Source: DATECU01 sp035286745
Lineage (GTDB): Bacteria > Acidobacteriota > Vicinamibacteria > Fen-336
Direction of reading: 5' to 3'
Assembly (NCBI GenBank): GCA_035286745.1
Contig: DATECU010000012.1
Coordinates: 1-20,603, forward strand
DNA: 20,603 nt
In this document: in pieces, positions 15,284-20,603 of the stretch
Layout of the letters: each line of letters starts with the position of its first letter
How positions within the stretch are numbered: position 1 is the first letter of the stretch
Translations under genes and position numbers: made by a program
Notes under the pieces: generated by a model
Database searches by the model: none
What the model saw: the letters and a program-made list of their open reading frames with translations, nothing else
Told to the model about the DNA's origin: nothing

Positions 15284-15530
15284 CGGAAGCGATCAGCGGT
15301 CAGCGATCAGCCATCAGCTACGGACAGCGGCCTGGGAGGTCGGACAGAAAGGTCCGGCACACGGAGGCGAGCGCTGATGGATACTGAACCGTCTCTGTTT
15401 GCGTTGGCTGTTCGCTGAATGCTGAACGCCGCTGAGCGTTGTCCGTTGGCTGATTGCTGAGTGCTGACGGCTGAACGCTGCCGACCGTTGTCCGTTTGTG
15501 CCGAATGCTGAATGCTACCGTTCGTGGTGA
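15284..15530. repeat. CAGC/GCTG repeat field with a long inverted repeat
   Basis: This 247-base gap between convergent gmd and the patatin gene has no credible gene. Its left part repeats GATCAGC/GTCAGC-type units; the right part repeats the opposite strand (GCTGAxxGCTGA). The left arm (15288-15330) and right arm (15436-15479) align as an inverted repeat at roughly 35 of 44 positions by eye, enough for a large imperfect hairpin. In the right half, GTTGTCCGTT occurs at 15438 and 15487 (49-base step), and GTTGGCTG at 15403 and 15445. A smaller hairpin, GTCGGAC/GTCCGGC, lies near 15339-15358. It probably terminates transcription from both sides and may belong to a dispersed repeat family. Confidence 0.75.
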
Positions 15531-16715
15531 CTACCCCAGCTTGGCGCTCAGGCTGTCGAGCGAGCCGGCCAGGGAGCGGGCGACCGGGGCGCGAAAGCGT
15601 GCCTTCGCGGGAAGCTCGGGGAGGCTCCCGGGCGGGACCAGGCGGATCCGGTGCCGGGCCAGCCTTCGCGCGTACTCGCGGTGGTGCCGGTCGAAGCCCT
15701 CGCGCACCGAACGGTATCCGTGTTCGGCCACCACCCGCCGGGCGCTGTAGCGCATGATGTTGTAGCTGAACATGCGCACGTCGTTGCGGTGTGGCTCCAG
15801 GAGCAAGATGTCCACCTCCGGGTGCTCGTGCGCATAGCGTTCCATGCCGTACTGCATGCGGCCGTGGAGCATGATGCGCAGGACCTGGTCCAGCACGTAG
15901 GTGACGCCCTTGTTGGCCAGGTGGCCGCCCAGAGGGCCGCGCACGGTGTTGTTCTCCAGGGGCACCACCGGGTTGATGCAGATCACCAGATCGGCGCCGT
16001 GGTCGATGGCCAGGTGGATGTGGGCGGTCTTCTTCACCCCGCCGTCCACGTAGTCCCGGGTCCCGATGCGCACCGGACGGTAAAGACCGGGCAGCGCGGT
16101 GGAAGCCTGCACGGCGCGGGAAATGGAGACTTGGGGGCTCCCCGGTGCGCCGAACGCCACCGCCTCGCCGTTGTCGAGATCCACGGCCACCAGGTACAGA
16201 TCCCGCCGCAGGGCGGTGAAGGAATCGGGAACGCCCCGGGCCTTGTAGACGCCGGCGATGTACTCCCGAATGCCCGAGTTGTCGAGCAGGCCCGCCGGCA
16301 GCAGCTCGAGGAGAGAGAGGGCGAAGTCGGACAGGTTGCGGCCCTCACCGGAGAGAGCGGTGGTCACCGCGTCCACCAGCACCCTGGGGGCGCGTGCCGA
16401 ACGCTTGAGTAGATCGCCAAGACCCAGGCGGTAGAGGTCGCTGGCCGACCCGCCGAAGGGTCGTCGGCCCCTCTCGGCCACCTGCTCGTACATCTCCTCG
16501 GGGGAGATGCCGGCGGCCAGCAGCGAGGTCACAAAGGCGCCCCCGCTCACCCCGACGTAGATGTCCAGATCGCAGACGCTGCGGTCGAGCAGGTCCGAGA
16601 GTGCTCTCAGGCAGCCGATCTCGTAGATCGCCCCGGTGACCCCGCCACCAGCGCAGACCAGGGCGACCTTCTTCTTGTTGCGGAGCCGGCGTCGAACCTC
16701 GCTGCCTTGACCCAA
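15531..16715 (-). CDS. Patatin-like phospholipase
   Basis: 394 residues. The start is a TTG at 16715, supported by GGAGGG (minus strand, 16726-16721) five bases upstream; no ATG is available near the domain start. Patatin hallmarks are all present: oxyanion loop CAGGGVTGAIYEIG (21-34), nucleophile Ser57 in GVSGGA, and catalytic Asp224 in DGGV. This is a Ser-Asp dyad acyl hydrolase, expected to act on phospholipids or other acyl esters. No signal peptide is seen, so it is probably cytoplasmic or membrane-associated. The region after the core (about 240-394) is rich in Arg/His and may bind membrane or a partner. It lies downstream of the phasin gene on the same strand. Patatin-like proteins can be linked to PHA or lipid bodies, but here that is only suggested by position. 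Confidence 0.88.
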   Translation of the reverse strand: MGQGSEVRRRLRNKKKVALVCAGGGVTGAIYEIGCLRALSDLLDRSVCDLDIYVGVSGGAFVTSLLAAGISPEEMYEQVAERGRRPFGGSASDLYRLGLGDLLKRSARAPRVLVDAVTTALSGEGRNLSDFALSLLELLPAGLLDNSGIREYIAGVYKARGVPDSFTALRRDLYLVAVDLDNGEAVAFGAPGSPQVSISRAVQASTALPGLYRPVRIGTRDYVDGGVKKTAHIHLAIDHGADLVICINPVVPLENNTVRGPLGGHLANKGVTYVLDQVLRIMLHGRMQYGMERYAHEHPEVDILLLEPHRNDVRMFSYNIMRYSARRVVAEHGYRSVREGFDRHHREYARRLARHRIRLVPPGSLPELPAKARFRAPVARSLAGSLDSLSAKLG

Positions 16716-16733
16716 GGGGACCCTCCGGAGGTA

Positions 16734-16753
16734 GGGCCGGCGCCCGCCGGCCC
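16734..16753 (-). promoter_or_regulatory. GC hairpin in the patatin leader
   Basis: GGGCCGGC and GCCGGCCC form a perfect eight-base stem with a four-base loop, ending about eight bases before the ribosome site (16721-16726). It may be a leader structure influencing translation from the TTG start, or the end of an upstream transcript. Confidence 0.35.
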
Positions 16754-16774
16754 CTCACAGCGCCAGTCTACGCG

Positions 16775-16811
16775 AGGTCGCCGCTCCCTTTCTTCACAGG
16801 GGCGGCGACCT
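16775..16811 (-). terminator. Inverted repeat after the phasin-like gene
   Basis: AGGTCGCCGC (16775-16784) and GCGGCGACCT (16802-16811) are perfect ten-base complements with a 17-base loop. They start 17 bases after the phasin-like stop in the minus direction. No T-tract follows. It is a plausible terminator separating the phasin-like gene from the patatin gene. Confidence 0.4.
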
Positions 16812-16828
16812 GGTCGCCGAAACGCCGG

Positions 16829-17302
16829 CTACAACTGAGGAAGAGCCGCGACTTCGGCCTTCAGGGCCGGTCGTTTGCTGGCCTTTCGGCGAGTCGGAGC
16901 CTTGAAGCCGTCGATCTTGCGGGAGAGCTCGTCCACCTTCCGCGTCAACTCCGCCACCTCCTTGCGGCTGGGGATGTTGAGGGTGGCCAGGGCGCCCCGA
17001 ACCGCGTCGTCGACCAGATGGCCCAGGGCCTTGCGCTCCTTCTTGACGCGGGATTGCAGGCCGTGCAGGCGGGAGTCCAGCTCCTTGCTCAGCTTCTTCC
17101 GTTCCCGGTCCAGCTTGGCCCGCAAGTCCTTGAGGGCGTCGGCAGCGTCGCCGGCGAGCTTGTTCTTCTTGAGCGCCTGCCGGACCTGTTTCTCCATCTG
17201 CGCCTCGGCCGCCGCCAGCGACTTCACGGTAGCGTCCCAGCGGTCCTTGATCATGGCTCCGGTGGTCTTGGCCGGCTTCTTGCGCGGCGCCTGCTTCTTC
17301 AT
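16829..17302 (-). CDS. Phasin-like PHA granule-associated protein
   Basis: 157 residues. The ATG at 17302 is set by a very strong ribosome site (GGAGGAGG on the minus strand). The protein is almost entirely charged helix: a Lys-rich N-terminus (KKQAPRKKPAKTTG), a coiled-coil middle (RAKLDRERKKLSKELDSRL, LHGLQSRVKKERKALGHLVD), then NIPSRKEVAELTRKVDELSRKI, which is typical of the PhaI/PhaF granule-associated phasin group. The tail (APTRRKASKRPALKAE) is basic and histone-H1-like, as in PhaF, which links storage granules to the nucleoid. The gene lies 53 bases after phaR and is most likely in the same transcript. No PHA synthase is in the window. Confidence 0.72.
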   Translation of the reverse strand: MKKQAPRKKPAKTTGAMIKDRWDATVKSLAAAEAQMEKQVRQALKKNKLAGDAADALKDLRAKLDRERKKLSKELDSRLHGLQSRVKKERKALGHLVDDAVRGALATLNIPSRKEVAELTRKVDELSRKIDGFKAPTRRKASKRPALKAEVAALPQL

Positions 17303-17355
17303 GCTTCCTCCTCCATGGGCCGGCGGTTGCGGCCTCGCCGCTGCCGCCGGCAGTC

Positions 17356-17997
17356 TCATCTCTTGCCGCGACGGGGGCCCCGCGCCGCCGTCTTGGGCTT
17401 GTCTTCCCGGGCTGCCGCAGCGGGCTCCTCCAGGTAGTTCTCAAAGGACAACAGCCTCTCCTTCAGGGCCTGCAGGGAGGGATTGACGCCGGCCTCCTTC
17501 TCGCTCCATTCCAGGAGGCCCTTGAGGCGACTCTCGACGCCGTGCTGGGCGTCGGCCACCAGCCGGTGGACCGAGCCGGCGATCTCCTGGCGGAGGGCGA
17601 GACCCTCGTCAAGCGTAAGCCGCCCCCGCGCCAGCAGCGCGCCGACGATCCGCTCCGCCTCCGCCTTGGCGCGGACCGCCGCCGCGGGCGGGCTCGCCAG
17701 GTGGCCCCAGGCCGAGCTGGGGCCCAAACCCAGCCGAATCAGGCGAGCCAGCACCTGGCGGGGAATGGTGGCGGTCTTCTCCTTGATGCCTTCCAGGATG
17801 ATCTGGGCCAGCACCACGGTGGTCATGTCCTCGCCGCTCTTCTGGTCCACCACCTTGATCTCGACCGCTCCCGCCAAGGTGCGGGCCAGATCGGCCAGGG
17901 TCACGTAGGCGCGGGCCTCGGTGTCGTACAGCTTCCGGTTGTCGTAGCGCTTGATGACCCGCTCGGCGGTGTCGGCTGGCCTCGGCTTGCCCTTCAC
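17356..17997 (-). CDS. phaR: PHA synthesis regulator PhaR
   Basis: 213 residues from the GTG at 17997. The diagnostic N-terminal domain is at about 13-60: RVIKRYDNRKLYDTEARAYVT, then LADLARTLAG...IKVVDQKSGEDMTTVVLAQII, matching the PHB/PHA accumulation regulator DNA-binding domain. The rest is mainly helical (about 95-190) with a basic end (KTAARGPRRGKR). PhaR binds DNA and nascent PHA granules and represses phasin genes until polymer is present. The GTG is preferred because longer frames run into the promoter: the -35 TTGACA (18027-18032) and -10 TATCTT (18004-18009) sit right before it. That places the transcript start on or beside the GTG, and no ribosome site is seen, so translation may be leaderless. 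The phasin-like gene follows. Confidence 0.85.
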   Translation of the reverse strand: MKGKPRPADTAERVIKRYDNRKLYDTEARAYVTLADLARTLAGAVEIKVVDQKSGEDMTTVVLAQIILEGIKEKTATIPRQVLARLIRLGLGPSSAWGHLASPPAAAVRAKAEAERIVGALLARGRLTLDEGLALRQEIAGSVHRLVADAQHGVESRLKGLLEWSEKEAGVNPSLQALKERLLSFENYLEEPAAAAREDKPKTAARGPRRGKR

Positions 17998-18003
17998 ACC
18001 ACC

Positions 18004-18032
18004 AAGATAACGCAGAGCGTCATTTCTGTCAA
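18004..18032 (-). promoter_or_regulatory. phaR: Strong sigma-70-type promoter for phaR
   Basis: On the minus strand, TTGACA (18032-18027, exact consensus) is followed after 17 bases by TATCTT (18009-18004). It is the best promoter in the window. It drives phaR and probably the phasin-like gene. One copy of the 14-base dyad repeat fills the spacer. Confidence 0.65.
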
Positions 18033-18056
18033 GGTGTATTCGACGCAGAGCGTCAT
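18010..18056. promoter_or_regulatory. Two dyad repeats, probable operators of phaR
   Basis: ACGCAGAGCGTCAT occurs exactly at 18010-18023 and 18043-18056. Each copy is a small dyad (ACGC-aga-GCGT, extended to GACGC-aga-GCGTC in the second). The 33-base step is close to three DNA turns, so two protein dimers would sit on the same face. One copy lies between -35 and -10 and the other just upstream of -35, a classic repression layout. PhaR itself is the obvious candidate, but this is inference. Confidence 0.55.
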
Positions 18057-18074
18057 GGCGGGACGGCCGCCGGT

Positions 18075-18302
18075 TCAAGGGTGCGAGCGGTCGAGCAGGC
18101 GCAGGCCATCATCGGCCAGCGATCGGGGGGGGCCCTTTCGCCGATAGAGGATGACGGAGACGCCGGTGACACAGCCCAGGAACAGGGCGATACCCGCCAC
18201 CAAGGCGGTCGCGGTGAGGGAGGTGACGATGACGCCTACCAAGTCGAAGGTAGGCTTCTGGACCTTGATCCAGGTGATGACCGGCTCGCCCAGGAAGGTC
18301 AA
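18075..18302 (-). CDS. Small membrane protein, function unknown
   Basis: 75 residues. The frame opens with a TTG at 18302 that overlaps the stop of the amidase gene by four bases (TTGA), suggesting translational coupling. One long hydrophobic segment, or two close ones, spans about 20-52 (VGVIVTSLTATALVAGIALF and onward), followed by YRRKGPPR, so the C-terminus is probably cytoplasmic by the positive-inside rule. The N-terminal part (GEPVITWIKVQKPTFD) is amphipathic. No family is recognised. Its position after ftsK and the amidase suggests a role in division or envelope. The start codon and short length leave some doubt, but the clean membrane segment and coupling support a real gene. Confidence 0.55.
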   Translation of the reverse strand: MTFLGEPVITWIKVQKPTFDLVGVIVTSLTATALVAGIALFLGCVTGVSVILYRRKGPPRSLADDGLRLLDRSHP

Positions 18303-20347
18303 CGACGCGAACCCCCAGCGGCCAGCTTAGGCTCGCCGGGGCCCGCGGTCAACTTGCGGGTCTGGGTCCGGTTCAGGGCGCTCAGATAGCTCTTGACGCC
18401 CTCCAGCAGCGAGCGGGCGATTCGCTCGCGATGGTCCGCCGCCTTGAGCATCCGCTCTTCTTCGTGGTTGCTGACGAAGGCGATCTCGGCCAGCACACTC
18501 GGCATGTTGGCGCCGATCAGCACGTAGAAGGGTGCGGTGCGGATGCCGCGGTCCTCGGCCCGGGAATGCCCGGTGCGCAGGCGGCCGAGCATGGCCTCCT
18601 GCACGCTGGCGGCGAAGTCGCGGCTCTCGTCGATCTTGCTGTTCAGGGTGATCGCCTTCACCAGGTTCTGCAGGTCCTTGATGGTGGCGGCGGAGACCGC
18701 GTTCTCGCGGGCCGCCACCTCTTCCGCGTGGGGGTCTTGGGCGAAGTTCAGGTAGTAGGTCTCGATGCCGCGGACGCTGCGGTTGCGCGAGCTGTTGGCG
18801 TGGATGGACAAGAACAGGTCGGCGCCCCTGGAGTTGGCGATGGCGGTGCGCTCCTCGAGCGGCACGAACACGTCGCCGGAGCGGGTGAGCAGGGTCTCCG
18901 CACCCAACTCTGAGCGCACCAGGCGGTCCAGCCGCAGGGCCACGTCCAGCACCAGGTCCTTCTCCTGCAAGCCGCTGGGGCCGATGGTGCCGGGGTCGTG
19001 GCCGCCGTGCCCGGCATCGATGACGATCCGCTTCACGCCCAAGCCAAGCTGGCGGGCCAGGCTATAAGAGCCGGCGCGATTGACCTGGGGCGGCTCGGGG
19101 GCGGATTCGATGGGCGCCGTCCGGGCCGCCGGGCTGGCCGCGGGGGTGGGAACCGGTGAGGCGAAGGGGCCGTCCAGCTCGATCCGCCGGGCGGTACGCG
19201 GGAGCGGGGTGGGGAGGGGCTCCGGAGCCGTCACCGCCGGGACCCGGCGCACCGGGATGGGGTTGGCCTGGTCCGAGGGCCGACCGCCGCCGGGACCCGC
19301 CGTGGGGGAAGCGGCCGGGGTCGGCCCATCGTAGGGCTCCGCGCTCTGGGGCGGTGGGGAAGCCGGGGCAAGCGGCGGCGGGACTTCGGCGATCTTGGGC
19401 CTCATCACGCCTCGCACGTCGACCACCAAACGCGTCGGGTTCTCCAAGTAGAAGATCGAGTGGTCCTTCACGTGCTTGAAGTCGAGGACCACCCGCACCA
19501 CGTCGTCCCTGTTCTGGCCGATCCGCACCTGCTCCAGCAGGCCATCGCCCACCGGGAAGGTGCGGGTGGTCAGGTTGGGGTGAAGGCGGGTCCCCGAGAG
19601 GTCGATCCAGAGGCGGTCGGGATCCTGGATGCGGTCGTGCTGGATGAGCACCTGCCGTTCCACGTCGAGCACCACGCGGGTCGACGACTCGCCGCTCCAG
19701 GAGCGCAGGTTGAAGACCTGAGCCAGTCCCGGGGGGGGCAGCTTGGGCAGCGAGGCTTCCTGGGCCGGGGCCCGCTTCTTGAGTGCCGCCTTGACCGCGG
19801 CGGCTCGCGCGGAGCGGGGGTAGACCGCCAGGTAGGACCGGGCGGCCTCGGCGACCTTGCGGCTGTCGCCGCCGGCCACCGCGATGCCGAAGACGGCGTA
19901 GAGGGCCTCTTCTCCCTTGCTGCTGCTCGGGTACTCGGCCACCAGCATGCGGTAGGCGTGAATCGCGTCGTCGGCGTGTCGCGGCGACTTGAAGCGGGTG
20001 GCCATCCGCCGATAGAGGTCGCCGGCGGCCAAGAGCGCATCGTCGCAGTAGGGGCTCTGGGGATAGCGGGCCACCAGGCGGCGGAAGGCCAGGACCGCCT
20101 TTTCCCACTCCGGCTTCTTCTTCTGTCGCTCGGGCGAGGCGTTGAGGGTGGCCAGCAGCCCCTTGGCTTCCTGGTAGAGCGCCCGGTCGGGTCTCGCCTC
20201 AGGGGTGGGGGTGGGCCGCGGCTTGCTCCGCGCTGCATCGGCGAGCGCGGGGAGGACCAAAGCGCAAGCGACACCCAGCACCAAGCGAAGCCTCTTCGTT
20301 CTTCGTGCCCATTGTGTCTTCGTGGTGAAGGCCGTCACTTGGGCCAA
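18299..20347 (-). CDS. amiC: N-acetylmuramoyl-L-alanine amidase with AMIN and TPR-like regions
   Basis: 682 residues from a TTG at 20347; a GTG at 20338, overlapping the ftsK stop as GTGA, is equally possible and only three residues shorter. Layout: signal peptide (about 16-39), Pro-rich linker, a TPR-like region (about 55-185, with AFRRLVARYPQSPYCDDALL and AYRMLVAEYPSSSKGEEALY), an AMIN domain (about 205-312), a long Pro/Ala/Thr linker (320-425), and Amidase_3 (about 438-655). Zinc ligands are His447 (DAGHGGHDPG), Glu462 and His516 (SIHAN); catalytic Glu621 is in LAEIAFVSN. It cleaves the peptide from the glycan in peptidoglycan to split daughter cells. The AMIN domain targets the septum. 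The TPR-like N-terminus is larger than in E. coli AmiC. Overlap with ftsK fits co-expression with division. Confidence 0.92.
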   Translation of the reverse strand: MAQVTAFTTKTQWARRTKRLRLVLGVACALVLPALADAARSKPRPTPTPEARPDRALYQEAKGLLATLNASPERQKKKPEWEKAVLAFRRLVARYPQSPYCDDALLAAGDLYRRMATRFKSPRHADDAIHAYRMLVAEYPSSSKGEEALYAVFGIAVAGGDSRKVAEAARSYLAVYPRSARAAAVKAALKKRAPAQEASLPKLPPPGLAQVFNLRSWSGESSTRVVLDVERQVLIQHDRIQDPDRLWIDLSGTRLHPNLTTRTFPVGDGLLEQVRIGQNRDDVVRVVLDFKHVKDHSIFYLENPTRLVVDVRGVMRPKIAEVPPPLAPASPPPQSAEPYDGPTPAASPTAGPGGGRPSDQANPIPVRRVPAVTAPEPLPTPLPRTARRIELDGPFASPVPTPAASPAARTAPIESAPEPPQVNRAGSYSLARQLGLGVKRIVIDAGHGGHDPGTIGPSGLQEKDLVLDVALRLDRLVRSELGAETLLTRSGDVFVPLEERTAIANSRGADLFLSIHANSSRNRSVRGIETYYLNFAQDPHAEEVAARENAVSAATIKDLQNLVKAITLNSKIDESRDFAASVQEAMLGRLRTGHSRAEDRGIRTAPFYVLIGANMPSVLAEIAFVSNHEEERMLKAADHRERIARSLLEGVKSYLSALNRTQTRKLTAGPGEPKLAAGGSRR
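20284..20329. repeat. CTTCGTG-type repeat at the start of the amidase gene
   Basis: The plus strand carries CTTCGTTCTTCGTGCCC (20293-20309) and TTGTGTCTTCGTGGTGAA (20312-20329). This resembles the CTTCGTGTCTTCGTGGTGAA element that I recall as scattered in many environmental bacterial genomes. Here it encodes the first residues of the amidase signal region on the minus strand. A single copy is visible, so the family assignment is inference. Confidence 0.35.
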
Positions 20348-20603
20348 GCGTCCACCGTCTCAAAGTAGTCCGCGGCCACCAGGATCTCCCGCGGCTTGGA
20401 ACCGTCGGCGGGCCCGATGATGCCGTCCCGCTCCATCATGTCGACCAGCCGGCCGGCCCGGGCGAAACCGATGCGGAAGCGGCGCTGCAGCATGCTGGTG
20501 GAAGCCTGGCCGCTCTGCAGCACGAAGCGCGCGGCCTCGTCGAACAGCTCGTCCCGGTCTTCCACCTCAGCCGCCTCCGTGGTCCGCTCGGTCTTGCCCA
20601 CGG
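20335..20603 (-). CDS. ftsK: DNA translocase FtsK, C-terminal end (partial)
   Basis: Only the last 89 or so residues are in the window; the gene continues beyond 20603. The visible part is the gamma domain, a winged helix: DELFDEAARFVLQSGQASTS, MLQRRFRIGFARAGRLVDMM, then ERDGIIGPADGSKPREIL. This domain reads KOPS sequences to steer the translocase toward dif and to activate XerCD during division. A short acidic linker (TTEAAEVEDRDELF) precedes it. The tail ends at VDAWPK, and the amidase start overlaps it by up to 13 bases, so the two genes are translated in tandem. Confidence 0.93.
   Translation of the reverse strand, partial: VGKTERTTEAAEVEDRDELFDEAARFVLQSGQASTSMLQRRFRIGFARAGRLVDMMERDGIIGPADGSKPREILVAADYFETVDAWPK

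Noticed and set aside
15284..15530. Possible CRISPR array in the repeat field
   Set aside because: Units are short, degenerate and unevenly spaced, with both orientations present and no constant repeat with unique spacers; no cas genes nearby.
15496..15757. Short plus-strand frames in the repeat field and over the end of the patatin gene
   Set aside because: Arg/Ser/Gly-rich, no ribosome site, and overlapping a well-supported gene on the other strand.
17542..18147. A 201-residue plus-strand frame opposite phaR
   Set aside because: It crosses the phaR promoter and has shadow composition; phaR has a diagnostic domain.

Overview
This is a GC-rich, gene-dense stretch of a bacterial chromosome from a Gram-negative cell. 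It carries an outer-membrane barrel, lipoproteins, a periplasmic-type amidase and a sugar-nucleotide enzyme. The taxon cannot be fixed from the window. The UvrA variant, the duplicated-permease ABC system, and the PhaR/phasin pair next to extracytoplasmic HEAT and TPR-like proteins remind me of Acidobacteriota or Myxococcota-like lineages; this is inference. I see no rRNA, tRNA, CRISPR array, transposase or phage gene. It reads as ordinary chromosome with several uncharacterised genes.

Layout on the plus strand. (a) 90-770: small outer-membrane beta-barrel. (b) 835-4464: compact four-gene unit with a double-domain ABC permease, its ATPase, a free-standing domain that in relatives is normally the C-terminal part of that ATPase, and a VTT/DedA-type membrane protein. 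(c) 4503-6206: secreted C-terminal processing protease (S41). (d) 6339-7076: PspA/IM30 envelope-stress protein. (e) 7138-9891: UvrA-like excision repair ATPase. (f) 9970-12285: exported HEAT-repeat protein followed closely by a lipoprotein with TPR-like helices. (g) 12868-14259: NtrC-type sigma-54 response regulator, divergent from a small lipoprotein on the minus strand (12313-12801). (h) 14318-15283: GDP-mannose 4,6-dehydratase.

Layout on the minus strand, right to left. (i) The end of ftsK (cut by the window edge), an AMIN-domain N-acetylmuramoyl-L-alanine amidase and a 75-residue membrane protein, all overlapping (20603-18075). (j) A PHA-synthesis regulator (phaR) and a phasin-like granule protein (17997-16829). 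(k) A patatin-like phospholipase (16715-15531). The patatin gene converges on gmd, and the gap between them holds a 250-base field of CAGC/GCTG repeat units with a long imperfect inverted repeat.

Functional themes: envelope maintenance (barrel, CtpA, PspA, amidase, FtsK, lipoproteins), anion-type ABC transport, DNA repair, PHA storage, and sugar-nucleotide supply for surface glycans. The best regulatory signals are a consensus TTGACA promoter before phaR with two copies of a 14-base dyad spaced 33 bases apart, and a recurring extended -10 (TGNTANNAT-like) before several plus-strand units. One of these, at 12849-12858, reads as an extended -10 on both strands between two divergent genes. The most unusual protein-level features are the split ABC ATPase with its degenerate signature motif and the unrecognised lipoproteins.
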